In this document: in pieces, positions 1 through 9,095 of the stretch
Layout: each line of letters starts with the position of its first letter
Position numbering within the stretch: position 1 is the stretch's first letter
NCBI GenBank assembly: GCA_041747855.1
Contig: JBGTEJ010000055.1
Span: 1-64,000 of the forward strand
Length of the DNA: 64,000 bases
Direction: 5' to 3'
Source of the DNA: ZC4RG35 sp041747855
GTDB lineage: Bacteria; Actinomycetota; Acidimicrobiia; Spongiisociales; ZC4RG35
The notes under the pieces: generated by a model
Database searches by the model: none
What the model was told of the DNA's origin: nothing
The model's input: only the letters and a program-made list of their open reading frames with translations
Translations under genes and position numbers: made by a program

Positions 1-1406
1 TTGTCATCGATGAGACGTGCCACGGCCTCGTGAGGTGTCTCCCCCTGGGCCACCGCTCTTGCCAATGCCGCCACTACCGCCGGAGCGGCAAACGAGGTTC
101 CACTCCACCGAGCCCATCCGTTGAAGTGATCCGGGTCGTAGTTGTTCACCGGCGGCCCGGCACCGTTGAAGCCTTCGAAGAAGATGCTGACTACGTCGGC
201 GCCTTTTGCACAGGCGCGCACCCAGGGCCCGTAGTTGGTGAAAGGCGCGGCCTTGTGGTCCTTGTCCAGAGCGGCAACACCGACTACATGAGGAAGGGCG
301 GCCGGGAACATGGGGATACAGGTCGCGTCGTTCCCCGCCGAGGCGACTACGACCGAACCGGCGGCGTGAAGGGCGTTTATGGCGCTGGAGAGAACGGCCA
401 TGCCCAGCGGCGAGTATCCGCCGAACGACAGGTTGACCAGGTGGGGCCGTTCCCCGTCGGGTCGGGACGCCAGACCCCGGAGCACGGTGGCTATCTCAGC
501 CTCGTCCCCGTCACCGTAGGTGCTCAGCACCTCGATTGCTTCGATCTGGCAACCGGGGGCATCCTGCTCGATGATGCCGGCGATGAAAGTGCCGTGTCCG
601 GCGGCAGGATCGAGAAACCCGTCACCGTCCTCGTCGGGATGATCTCCCCCGTCGGGGTGGATGTCGATCCCGGGGAGACCTGTCGGCAGGTAGTCCTCGG
701 CCCAACCGGTGTCCAGTACGGCGACCCGCACCCCCGATACCGACGCCGCTGAAACTCCGGTCGGCGGACTTGCAGGTCTGGCCGAACTGTTACGCCCGCC
801 GGTGTGCCGCTGACCGGGATCCGTGAACGGACTGGGGTCTGCGTTGGCATAGAACGGGTTGGCGTAGAACGGGTTGGCCCCAGCGCCACAGCCGGATCCA
901 CAACCACCGCAACCACCGCAGGCGTTGGCGTAGAAGGGATTTGCATAAAACGGGTTTGCGTAAAACGGGTTCGCGTAGAACGGGTTCGCGTAAAACGGGT
1001 TCGCGTAGAACGGATTCGCGTAGAACGGGTTCGCAGCATAGAACTGCTCGGCCTTGGGGTCGGAGGGATGAGGTGGGCAACAAGCATTTGCGAAGAGGAC
1101 GTGGTTCACTTGACTGAGGATCCCCTCCCCATGGAGCTGATCGATCACCTCCCGCGGCTCGAACGAGCCGCTGAACCGGGCGAACGACTCGGCGACCAGG
1201 CCCTCGTGCCGTCTCAGGTCTATCGGCTCATCGAGTTCGGCCGCGCGCTCTTCCGACCACCGCTCCAGGTTCTCATGAGCCTGATCAGCGACCTCGGCCT
1301 TGACCAAAACTTCCCCGGGGCGATACGCGAACGTTCCGCCCGGACCGAACCTAACTCGTGTCTGCCAAGGGCCGGTTCGACGGCCTTCCGAATTGTTGGT
1401 CACCAT
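1..1406 (-). CDS. Subtilisin-like serine protease (S8) with NPFYA repeats, 3' end cut by window edge
   Basis: About 468 codons are visible and the frame is still open at base 1, so the C-terminus lies outside the window. The catalytic triad is recognisable: Asp232 in VAVLDTGW, His271 in GHGTFIAG and Ser438 in GTSFAAP. Residues about 28-110 (starting YRPGEVLVKA) look like an inhibitor-type propeptide. Residues 126-187 between propeptide and catalytic domain hold nine NPFYA pentapeptides interrupted by a Cys/Gly-rich stretch. The ATG at 1406 has GGAGA six bases upstream. No clear signal peptide is seen, so export is uncertain. The gene lies 33 bases downstream of the cyclase/ATPase gene on the same strand and may be co-transcribed with it. 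Confidence 0.9.
   Translation of the reverse strand, partial: MVTNNSEGRRTGPWQTRVRFGPGGTFAYRPGEVLVKAEVADQAHENLERWSEERAAELDEPIDLRRHEGLVAESFARFSGSFEPREVIDQLHGEGILSQVNHVLFANACCPPHPSDPKAEQFYAANPFYANPFYANPFYANPFYANPFYANPFYANPFYANACGGCGGCGSGCGAGANPFYANPFYANADPSPFTDPGQRHTGGRNSSARPASPPTGVSAASVSGVRVAVLDTGWAEDYLPTGLPGIDIHPDGGDHPDEDGDGFLDPAAGHGTFIAGIIEQDAPGCQIEAIEVLSTYGDGDEAEIATVLRGLASRPDGERPHLVNLSFGGYSPLGMAVLSSAINALHAAGSVVVASAGNDATCIPMFPAALPHVVGVAALDKDHKAAPFTNYGPWVRACAKGADVVSIFFEGFNGAGPPVNNYDPDHFNGWARWSGTSFAAPAVVAALARAVAQGETPHEAVARLIDD
846..1031 (-). repeat. In-frame 15-bp repeats encoding NPFYA pentapeptides
   Basis: Seven tandem copies (927-1031) encode NPFYA. They are followed by a 17-residue Asn/Cys/Gly-rich spacer (876-926) and two further copies (846-875). 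Synonymous changes between units (AAC/AAT, TTC/TTT, TAC/TAT, GCG/GCA/GCC) show that the peptide rather than the DNA is conserved. The repeat joins the propeptide-like region to the protease domain. Confidence 0.92.
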
Positions 1407-1439
1407 CTCAGTTCTCCGTGGATGTGGATCCTATAGATC

Positions 1440-4073
1440 TCACGATGGCGCGCGCTGGGCCGAGGAGAAGATCTCGTAGGCCAAGTCCACGGCCGCAGAT
1501 ATCGTCATGGCCAAACCCTTTGAGCGCGCTCCTTCAAAATCTGCGTCGCCTAGTTGCCTCTTTGCCGACTCGAGGAGTGCCTCGCTCTGTCGAAGATCGT
1601 CCTCGTAAAGGACCAAGCCGATCTCCTCGAGCCGTTCTTCGGCCTTGGCGTGAATTGCCACTGCGGTGGTCCACGTCTCCTGCCATCCGGCAATCCGCGC
1701 CGCGACGATGAGAGCGAAGGCGACAAGAGCCGGAGTTCCCTGCGCCATCGCCAGTTCGAGAGAGAGCCGCTGATGTCTGGCGGCGGCAGAGAAATCGCCA
1801 AGCCGCAGGGCAACTTCTGCCAGGTTCCCGTGAGCGCTGGCCACATATCCCTCATAGCCGAGCCGCTCATTGATCTCCAGCTCCCGCAAACAAGCGTCGT
1901 AAGCGGTGTCGAAATCGCCGAGGGCAGCCGAGGTGGTACCTAACAGGTTGTTCATCCGCGATCGCCCCCGGTCGCTGAGTGGCTGCTCCAACGTTTCCCT
2001 GGCGATCTCAACCGCACCGGCCAGGTCGCCGACCCGCCTGGCAATCTCGCCACGAGTGCGTTCGACCGCGACATCATCCCACTCAGGAGCACCATGCTCG
2101 CCCCGCATGCCTTCGGCGGAGTCGACCAGCCGCTGAGCCTCGTCAACATTTCCGGTCCTCAGATGGAGGCCGCCGAGGATGGTAAGCAGTGAGACTCGGG
2201 TCGCGGACGGCCTCTCCAAAGACGTCACCAAACGCGTGAGCTCCTTGATCCCCTCGTGAAACGACTGAGCCGCATCGTGATAACGGCCGATCGAGCATGC
2301 GATGTTCTGCGCTAGCTCCTGATCCTGATCGGGAATCAACGAGATAAGGGTGCGCAGATTGTCCAACTCGATGCGGACCTCGCCTACCCAACTCCGGTCC
2401 GGCGGCAACCATGGCCCGAGCCGCTCCAGGAACCACTCGGCAAGACGGATAGCCACCCTGTTGGTCTCACCCGCCTGGTCGAGGTGTCGCCGTCCGTAGC
2501 TACGCACAGTCTCGAGGAGCCGATATCGGGTTTCGTCCGTTTCGAAGTCGGTTTCGACCAGGGAACGATCGACCAGCGACCACACCAACTCGTCTACCTC
2601 GTCTATGTCGATCACGCCATCGGCAATCGAGGCGAGAGACGCCTCCCGGGAGAAATCCGAGGCGAACACCGAGAGACTCCGCAGTGCAGCCTGCTCCCGG
2701 GATTCCAGCAACCGATAGCTCCACGTCAGCAGGCCTTCGATCGTCCGGTGACGGTCCGAGAGTTGGGGATCACGGCTCCGCAAGAACCGGAAGCTGTCTT
2801 CCAAGCCGTCGAGGATCTCACGTGGTGACAGAGAGGAGAGGTGCGCCGCCGCCAGTTCGATCAGCAGCGGCAGACCGTCGAGGTGGCTGACTATCTCGGC
2901 GACCACAGCGGCGTTGCGCTCATCGACGTCGAACCCGGGTCGCACGGCCGCACCCCTCTCCCTGAAGAGCCGGCCAGCCGGTGAGTCGAGGACACCGGCC
3001 GCGGAAACGGGAGCGACCGGTACGGGCAGCGGCTCGACAGGCCAACGGATCTCCCCCGGCGCCCACAAAGGCTCCCTGCTCGTGGCGATGACTCCGACGT
3101 GTTCGCAGTTGGTCTGCATCCGAACAATCAGCTCCCTGCATGCCCCGGCCAGGTGCTCACAGTTGTCGAGAACCACTACAGCCCGGTGGGTCTCCAGATG
3201 CTCGAGCACGTCATCGGTCCGGGCTCCCCCCGGACGGGTCGGAGCCCCTACGGCCTCGGCCACCGCCCCGGCGACGAGATCGGGCTCGGCGACCCCGGCC
3301 AGTTCCACGAGCCACACTCCGTCTTCCCATGCGGGTGCGATGGCCAAGCCGAGATCGGTGGCTATGCGTGACTTGCCCACACCCCCAGGCCCGATGAGGG
3401 TGACGACCCGTCGGGCTGCGACCTGCTCGGCAATGGCGGCCACGGTTGCCTCCCGACCGATGGTGAGCGTGGGCTTCTCCAAAATGTTGTGCCTGTCGGC
3501 AGGAGTGGCCCGGATCGCGGGAAAGTGATCCTCCAATCCTTCCCCGACCACCTGATAGAGACGTACCGGCTGGGGGAAGTCGCGGAGGCGAAATCGCCCG
3601 AGAGGCCGGAGCGCTGTCTCCAGAGCGGGTGTGGCCAGGAACTCCGTGTCCTGAGTAACGACCACCTGGCCCCCGTGTCCCGTCCCGATCACCCGGGATG
3701 CCTGATGGACTGCCATAGACACATAGGAATTACCCCGAGGGGCCGCCAGCCCGCTGTGGATCCCCATGCGGACCTTGACGTTCACGTCTTCGGGCCACTC
3801 GACCGCAGCCAGTGCCCTTTGACCTGCTGCGGCAGCGGTGATGGCGTCGTCGGCGGTACCGAACGCCACCAGGAAAGAGTCGCCTTCGGTGGAGACCTCT
3901 GCGCCTCTGTGCGCCGACCAGACCGATCTCAGGACGCGGTTGTGGAGGTCGAGAACGTCGGTATACCGGGCCCCCAGATTGTGGAAGAGCCGGGTGGAAC
4001 CTTCGATGTCGCTGAAGAGAAAGCTGACTATTCCGCTGGGGAACGTTACTTCAGCCATTGTCGATTGTTCCAC
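1440..4073 (-). CDS. Class III cyclase-homology domain fused to STAND-type ATPase and TPR-like repeats
   Basis: 877 residues. Residues 15-175 are a nucleotide cyclase homology domain: FSDIEGST with metal-binding Asp22, and EGDSF with Asp65. Arg127 of the transition-state motif is kept, but the Asn usually four residues earlier is His123. An NB-ARC/AAA-like ATPase follows, with Walker A GPGGVGKS at about 228-235 and a Walker B-like VVVLDNCEH. The C-terminal half is helical and TPR-like, with no terminal LuxR HTH. The architecture matches large actinobacterial signalling proteins. The start is GTG 4073 (GGAG four bases upstream) or ATG 4058. The signal sensed and the cyclase activity are unknown. 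Confidence 0.88.
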   Translation of the reverse strand: MEQSTMAEVTFPSGIVSFLFSDIEGSTRLFHNLGARYTDVLDLHNRVLRSVWSAHRGAEVSTEGDSFLVAFGTADDAITAAAAGQRALAAVEWPEDVNVKVRMGIHSGLAAPRGNSYVSMAVHQASRVIGTGHGGQVVVTQDTEFLATPALETALRPLGRFRLRDFPQPVRLYQVVGEGLEDHFPAIRATPADRHNILEKPTLTIGREATVAAIAEQVAARRVVTLIGPGGVGKSRIATDLGLAIAPAWEDGVWLVELAGVAEPDLVAGAVAEAVGAPTRPGGARTDDVLEHLETHRAVVVLDNCEHLAGACRELIVRMQTNCEHVGVIATSREPLWAPGEIRWPVEPLPVPVAPVSAAGVLDSPAGRLFRERGAAVRPGFDVDERNAAVVAEIVSHLDGLPLLIELAAAHLSSLSPREILDGLEDSFRFLRSRDPQLSDRHRTIEGLLTWSYRLLESREQAALRSLSVFASDFSREASLASIADGVIDIDEVDELVWSLVDRSLVETDFETDETRYRLLETVRSYGRRHLDQAGETNRVAIRLAEWFLERLGPWLPPDRSWVGEVRIELDNLRTLISLIPDQDQELAQNIACSIGRYHDAAQSFHEGIKELTRLVTSLERPSATRVSLLTILGGLHLRTGNVDEAQRLVDSAEGMRGEHGAPEWDDVAVERTRGEIARRVGDLAGAVEIARETLEQPLSDRGRSRMNNLLGTTSAALGDFDTAYDACLRELEINERLGYEGYVASAHGNLAEVALRLGDFSAAARHQRLSLELAMAQGTPALVAFALIVAARIAGWQETWTTAVAIHAKAEERLEEIGLVLYEDDLRQSEALLESAKRQLGDADFEGARSKGLAMTISAAVDLAYEIFSSAQRAPS

Positions 4074-4235
4074 AGCTCCATCCCGCCCGGATCTCTGTCA
4101 CATTCACAACTAGAGGAGCCGTGGTTGTGGGCGCCGGCTCGCTTGCGTTCTGGTGGATTCCTGCGAGCCGAGCCTAATCGGGAGCGACGGTCGTCGGCGG
4201 GTGAAATAATTCCAGCCGTCGGGTGGGTATTTGCG

Positions 4236-4283
4236 GTGGAGCTGAGGGGATTTGAACCCCTGACCCCTTGACTGCCAGTCAAG
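4236..4283. repeat. att core copy A: 3' half of tRNA-Ala, island left end
   Basis: 48 bases identical and in the same orientation to 17891-17938, which is the anticodon arm to 3' end of the intact tRNA-Ala(GGC). Here the sequence stops being tRNA-like after the anticodon stem (no D arm or 5' acceptor), so it is a tRNA fragment. This is the expected far-end duplication after a tyrosine integrase inserts into the 3' part of a tRNA gene. The 355-base gap 4074-4428 holds this core and the repeats to its right; no gene is seen in it. Confidence 0.88.
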
Positions 4284-4388
4284 ATCAGGGGGTTTCGACC
4301 ACCTGGGAGAACTTAGAAAATGGTGCTCTGAACAGGGGTTTCGTCTCTCGTTGGCTCTCGGCGTTTTCCAGCGTTTTTCATTCTCCCG

Positions 4389-4406
4389 CGGACTTTCCGC
4401 GGACTC
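4389..4406. repeat. Two CGGACT(T/C) repeats inside att A, possible integrase arm sites
   Basis: CGGACTT at 4389-4395 and CGGACTC at 4400-4406, both within a CCGCGGACT context, 11 bases apart. The same motif lies 84-100 bases inside att copy B and 73-99 bases inside copy C. Integrase binding is inferred from this placement. Confidence 0.45.
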
Positions 4407-4428
4407 TGCCCCGACCTGTCCCGAGAGC

Positions 4429-6132
4429 TTAGGGACCTTCACCTGCCATCTTCGTGGCCAACTTGTACGCCTTCCGTGCCGAGGCCCCCAGTGATTTCAG
4501 TTTCCCCTCATTCTTGAAGTCTTTCTTGAAGTCATCGGCCTCTCCGAGGTCGTCATGTCGCTCTGACATCGCCGCAGCTCCGATATACGCCCACCGTGAC
4601 AGGACCTTGCCGAGATCAGGATCCGAGAGTGCTTTCGCCGGGTCGCCGAGGATTGCGGCGCCGTCCCCCGCCGCCTCGCGGGCGATCTGACCGACCAAAT
4701 AGCACGCGATTAACTTGGTCAACAACCAACTGGACCTATAGATCGCCGGAAAATGGGCCTTCTGCTGTTGAACAGCGGCGCGAATCTCGTCAGCTAGCAC
4801 AATGTGGTGCGCCGAGATGCGCTCGGAGAAGATGTGAGGGTGGTTCTCGGATTCGAAGAGCGATAGCTTCTTGACTGCTAGCCAGGGCCACTCATTGAAG
4901 ATCGCACATAGGATCTGTGCAGCGTCGTCGTTTCTAATGACCCTGGCGGTGCTGGGAGCTACCGAATCTGGGCGCGTCTCATAGAAGATCCCGGGGAATT
5001 CTGCCTCGAACTCGCGGAGAAGGCGCAGTTGCGGACCGCTATTCGCCATCAGGTTCCGGGGGTTCACCGCAGTCTGCGTGTTGGAGCGCCGGCTGACTTC
5101 TTTTTCGAGCAGCGGCCTTCCGGCAACTTCAACGACTTTGACCGCGACTCGAAGGGCACTGGTGAGCTGGCCATCCACGAGGCCACGTTGGAATGCGAGT
5201 ACCGACTGTGCCCCGTTCACTACCGATGGATTGTGCACGCTCAGAATGTCGCCCTTGACCTCGAAGCGATCACAAATCACGGTAAGCCCGTTGTGATAGG
5301 CAAGGAAGTCCAGATGTTCGGACTCGGTCGCGATCGCTCGATCGAGACCCTTGCTTACTTTGTTCGCCCGGAGTTGGTGACGCACATTGAGGGCGAACAG
5401 CCACCGATCGTGAATCCCCGGCCACGCGGCGATGGCCTCCGCCGTCACGGGGATGATTGCCACACGGTTGGGGGGATCACCCGAAATGAGCAGTTCAGTC
5501 TGATCCACAAAGATCTCGATCGTCCCCTGCAGACGCTCCGGCGACCGTACCGACTCCGCCAATGGGCCCAGCTCATTGATCGTCCACACATCGAGGTAGC
5601 CGGCACCGCTTGTATCGCGGACGCTCTCCACCTTGCTAGCGGCGTCAGTGGTAAGTCGACCGCTTGTGATCAGGACCAGCCGGACGCGAATGCTCTCTGG
5701 ATCGCGCTGAAGCTTCGCCTCGAGACCGAGGTCTTCAACCAATTTGCGAAGCGACGGTTCCAGCTTTGCCGCTAGCAGCCTACGCAGCGTGATAGCGTCG
5801 GTAAAGTGAGCGGCCGCACCAGCAAGACGGTCCACATCTGTATCGCCAACCCACCCGTCGGGTCCCTCGGTGTATTTCGACTGGTAGATCACAAGCGTCT
5901 CTGGTTCGTCATCGCCGGACGAAGGCTCGACAAATAGCCCGTCGATGCCTTTGTCATCATCACCATCACACACGTAGTCGTAGGCGTCGATATCGCCTAT
6001 GCCTACAACGTTCCGGAGAAACCAGAGCAGAAGTACGGACCTTGGCTTGGCCAAGCCTCCCGACTCGTCAGTAGTGGCCTGGGCGCCCAGAGTCTTGTAA
6101 TAGGCCTTCTGCTTGGCGCTCGACACTTGCAT
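4429..6132 (-). CDS. AIPR-family (abortive infection phage resistance) protein
   Basis: 567 residues. The N-terminal region has a restriction-nuclease-like signature, KGIDGLFV at 61-68 followed by YQSKY at 83-87: an Asp then Q-x-K, a variant PD-(D/E)XK core. The central region has the family hallmarks FLAYHNGLT (276-284) and VVNGAQS (304-310). The family (PF10592 type) is named for abortive infection and often lies beside DNA methylases. Here it follows the methyltransferase and endonuclease genes on the same strand, 229 bases downstream of the latter. ATG 6132 has only a weak AAGG upstream. A nuclease or phage-sensing role in the restriction locus is inference. Confidence 0.85.
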   Translation of the reverse strand: MQVSSAKQKAYYKTLGAQATTDESGGLAKPRSVLLLWFLRNVVGIGDIDAYDYVCDGDDDKGIDGLFVEPSSGDDEPETLVIYQSKYTEGPDGWVGDTDVDRLAGAAAHFTDAITLRRLLAAKLEPSLRKLVEDLGLEAKLQRDPESIRVRLVLITSGRLTTDAASKVESVRDTSGAGYLDVWTINELGPLAESVRSPERLQGTIEIFVDQTELLISGDPPNRVAIIPVTAEAIAAWPGIHDRWLFALNVRHQLRANKVSKGLDRAIATESEHLDFLAYHNGLTVICDRFEVKGDILSVHNPSVVNGAQSVLAFQRGLVDGQLTSALRVAVKVVEVAGRPLLEKEVSRRSNTQTAVNPRNLMANSGPQLRLLREFEAEFPGIFYETRPDSVAPSTARVIRNDDAAQILCAIFNEWPWLAVKKLSLFESENHPHIFSERISAHHIVLADEIRAAVQQQKAHFPAIYRSSWLLTKLIACYLVGQIAREAAGDGAAILGDPAKALSDPDLGKVLSRWAYIGAAAMSERHDDLGEADDFKKDFKNEGKLKSLGASARKAYKLATKMAGEGP

Positions 6133-6361
6133 ACCTTACATTGACTTCTCAGATCGGGTTCTAAGACCATCGTATTCGGCGCAGACGGCGGGCGGACTTG
6201 TCGGATGCCAATTCCGTTCTGGCAACGGAGATGGATGATCTCAGGAGTCCCGCTATGGCAGGGAATTCCGGTCAGGGAGACCCTGCTGAGATCGAATAGG
6301 GTGATCACTTCCATTTTTGACGTACGAAGAAGCGGACGTGCTGACACAATCCCATCTCAGA

Positions 6362-7237
6362 TTACGCACGAGGGTCCTCCTGATTAGCAAGGCTTCGCAG
6401 TTCCAGGCAGGCCTTGTACAAGACGCGCTCGAGTTCGAGCTCGGTGGGAATGCCGTCTCGCCGTCGGTATGCAGTCGTGGTGCCAGCGATCGGCTCGTAA
6501 CAGTAAAGGCCGACCGCGTCGACGATCTGCTGGGCCGTATGCGCCCAGCGCACGGTCGCGGCGAAATCTGAGTCGCTCAGGACCCGGACGGCCAAGAACA
6601 CATAGATCGTCGGAGGGTTTGCCCGCAACCATGTCGTCAGGTCGGACCCACCAGCGCCTCCACCGGCTGGCAGGTTTCCCTCAATCGTCTGTCGCCGGCT
6701 GTACTCGCCCTTAAGATCGATCGACTTGAATGCCAGTTCCTTGACTCGCTTCCCCACGTCCGCCGATCCACGTCGCCCTACTGGCTTCTGTTTTGGACTC
6801 AGCGCATGGCGGGGTGTGCCCATCATCTTCGCTTCAAGCAAGAAGCGGATCGGGCCCTCGGCCGGGTAGACACCATCCAGGTTGTGCTCAGGCACGATCA
6901 GCCCGGGAACCTTGTTGCGTGTGTACAACCTGCCGATCTCGGAGCAATTCTCCAACAGTAAGGCAAGCAAGTCGTTGAAGAAATCCCCCTTGCCGTTCTG
7001 GATATCAGCGGAGAGCGCGGTCCGTTCGGAGTCCGTCAGAGAGGTGTCGGCTGTGGCCGCAAGATCTGTATCGAAGGCTGACATCGCGGCTAGGAAGCCC
7101 GACTCCACTTGGTTCCAGCTAGCTGCGTTCGATGCGGCAGCAGCCGAGTAAAGCTCCCGCTGCGGCAGACAGCGCGGACTCGTGGCCACGACGTCGCTGA
7201 TCTTTCGGGGCTGGCTTATCGGTTGCGCCACACTCAT
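6362..7237 (-). CDS. Probable type II restriction endonuclease, PD-(D/E)XK type
   Basis: 291 residues. A catalytic core is suggested by Asp121 in LDGVYP, then E135-A-K137 in RFLLEAK, giving the D-x(13)-E-x-K spacing of PD-(D/E)XK nucleases. The gene begins 22 bases after the methyltransferase stop, the usual arrangement of a type II M-R pair. No subfamily is recognised with certainty, so the recognition site is unknown. ATG 7237 was chosen; GTG 7231 with AAGG upstream is an alternative. It probably cleaves unmodified invading DNA at the site protected by the neighbouring enzyme. Confidence 0.72.
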   Translation of the reverse strand: MSVAQPISQPRKISDVVATSPRCLPQRELYSAAAASNAASWNQVESGFLAAMSAFDTDLAATADTSLTDSERTALSADIQNGKGDFFNDLLALLLENCSEIGRLYTRNKVPGLIVPEHNLDGVYPAEGPIRFLLEAKMMGTPRHALSPKQKPVGRRGSADVGKRVKELAFKSIDLKGEYSRRQTIEGNLPAGGGAGGSDLTTWLRANPPTIYVFLAVRVLSDSDFAATVRWAHTAQQIVDAVGLYCYEPIAGTTTAYRRRDGIPTELELERVLYKACLELRSLANQEDPRA

Positions 7238-7259
7238 CCTTCGTTCGGCTCGGCACAGC

Positions 7260-8951
7260 CTAAGTCTCTAGCGACAACGCCACCAGCGACGGATCGAGGT
7301 CGAAGACAGATGAGGCTAGGTCAGTGGCAGCCTTCCGGTCACGGGTTCTAAATGCTTCGATCAACCCATGACGAGTTGGACCATTGATATCCGTGGGATC
7401 TGGAACTCTCATCCTTCGGATGTATTGCGCCTGGAAACGATAGGTTCCACCCCGCATCTTGACGCAATAGGCGCCTATCAAGGCATTCGCCACATCCGAG
7501 AGCAGGAGGCCACCGAGAACCTCGAGATCCCATTCTTCCGACACGATGAAGTACAGGTTGTGATGCGGGTAGCGATCACCTTTGTCGAGCACAGGATTGG
7601 AGCGAGCTTTGATGTCTGGCAGCACCAGCTTCTCACGCATCTGCAAGGTCGGATCGACCTTATCGATCGTGCGGTACCAAGAGTGTGGTCGTCGCCTCGC
7701 CACGTGGCGGCCCCGAAGTCTCTCCTCGTTGGCTTCGAAGTAGGCCCTCAGCCGTGGATAGTCCGCAAGGTCAACCAGGTCGTCATCCTTCCACGGGTTC
7801 ACCAGGAAGTGTCCGGCCCAGTCTGCCCTTCCTCCGGCCGTGTCACGTGCAAGCAAGAGTGGTAGCAATCGATCTTCCTCGACAAGAGAGGTGTCCGAAG
7901 TGATGTACACCTCGTCGCAGCCAGTTGCCACACCAATTCCCACTCGGGTTGCCGTATTTCTGCTCTCGAGCAGTGGAAATCGACTTTCGAGTTCGGCGAC
8001 CAGCGCCTGCCGTGCCGGGTTACCCGATGGCCACGATGCTTTGCCGGAGAACCACCTCTTGAGTCGAACACCATCGGCGGCACTGCGACTTATGGCTGGT
8101 GACTCTTCCTCGATCCAAGTACTCACGGCCTTAGCATCCACGGGACCGAATCCCGCGCGGGCGTCCACGACATTTACGCCTTCCTGGCTTCCTTGGCGGA
8201 GTACCACGATCGCCGGGTAGGCGGACACCTCGTCCTCAAAGGCATCGACATCGTGCATGCTCACGACAGAGTCGATGGCGTAGCGTGAAGCAATAAGTTC
8301 CCGCAGCGCACCGCCGTACTGGTTATGCATCCACCGGTCGGCACAGATGAAGCCCAGTCTCCCACCGTCACCCAGCATCCGGAGGCCGACCTCGATGAAC
8401 CCCACGTAGATGTCGCTGCGGCCCCGCATCGTCGGACAAGCGCGCCGGTATTCATCGGTAAGCGGGCGAGGCACATCCTCAAGTCGGATGTACGGCGGAT
8501 TGCCCACGACGAAGTCGGCACAAGCAATTGGATGAGGGTGGAGGAGAAAGTCGGCTGTCGTCACCCACCTCGAGGCGAGATTCTCCGAGAGGTCAATCGA
8601 GTAGCCCAGATCAGTAAGCTGCTGTATCACAGCCTTTCGAGCGAGCTCGACATTGGACTCCAGTAGGTCGAAGGCTCGAATGGCGCCACCAGTGGTCGCA
8701 AGATCCCTGTTGTTTCGATCACAGGCTTCAACGAGACGACTGACCATCGGATTGAGGAAGGCTCCGGTTCCGCAGGCGGGCTCGACGATGATCCGCCCAC
8801 CGAGGTCCTCGTCAGGTCGATACCCGACAAGGTCCAAGATGAACTCGACCACCCAATGGCGGGTGAACACTTCACCGTAGTTGGACTGACCCAGCTCGTC
8901 GGCCGGGAGGACTACCGTCGGCAGGAGACTGAGCTGTGATGTGGCTTTCAT
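7260..8951 (-). CDS. N6-adenine DNA methyltransferase, type II restriction-modification
   Basis: 563 residues. Motif I (S-adenosylmethionine binding) is EPACGTGAFLNP at about 58-69 and catalytic motif IV is NPPYIR. NPPY and the motif order I-X-IV place it with gamma-type adenine methylases (TaqI/Eco57I-like). The C-terminal half is a plausible target-recognition domain. It is the first gene of the minus-strand run methylase, endonuclease, AIPR and is divergent from the phosphoesterase gene at 9096. It should protect self DNA from the endonuclease at 6362-7237. Confidence 0.9.
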   Translation of the reverse strand: MKATSQLSLLPTVVLPADELGQSNYGEVFTRHWVVEFILDLVGYRPDEDLGGRIIVEPACGTGAFLNPMVSRLVEACDRNNRDLATTGGAIRAFDLLESNVELARKAVIQQLTDLGYSIDLSENLASRWVTTADFLLHPHPIACADFVVGNPPYIRLEDVPRPLTDEYRRACPTMRGRSDIYVGFIEVGLRMLGDGGRLGFICADRWMHNQYGGALRELIASRYAIDSVVSMHDVDAFEDEVSAYPAIVVLRQGSQEGVNVVDARAGFGPVDAKAVSTWIEEESPAISRSAADGVRLKRWFSGKASWPSGNPARQALVAELESRFPLLESRNTATRVGIGVATGCDEVYITSDTSLVEEDRLLPLLLARDTAGGRADWAGHFLVNPWKDDDLVDLADYPRLRAYFEANEERLRGRHVARRRPHSWYRTIDKVDPTLQMREKLVLPDIKARSNPVLDKGDRYPHHNLYFIVSEEWDLEVLGGLLLSDVANALIGAYCVKMRGGTYRFQAQYIRRMRVPDPTDINGPTRHGLIEAFRTRDRKAATDLASSVFDLDPSLVALSLET

Positions 8952-9095
8952 TGATCTGTTCCAAGTTACACGAGTGTGATCTTGGAGACGACCCTATCGC
9001 GGCACACCGACACATTCCCCGCGTAGGCGTTCGCGTTGGGCGGGATCGCAGCAATTGGGCTGAATCGGTCACAGTCGCCTGGGACAATCCCGGGC

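Noticed and set aside
30..1436. Plus-strand frames opposite the subtilase
   Set aside because: They mirror the protease gene; the minus-strand frame holds all three catalytic motifs and a ribosome site.
4236..4290. A tRNA gene at the left att copy
   Set aside because: Only the anticodon arm, T arm and 3' acceptor strand are present; the D arm and 5' acceptor are missing.
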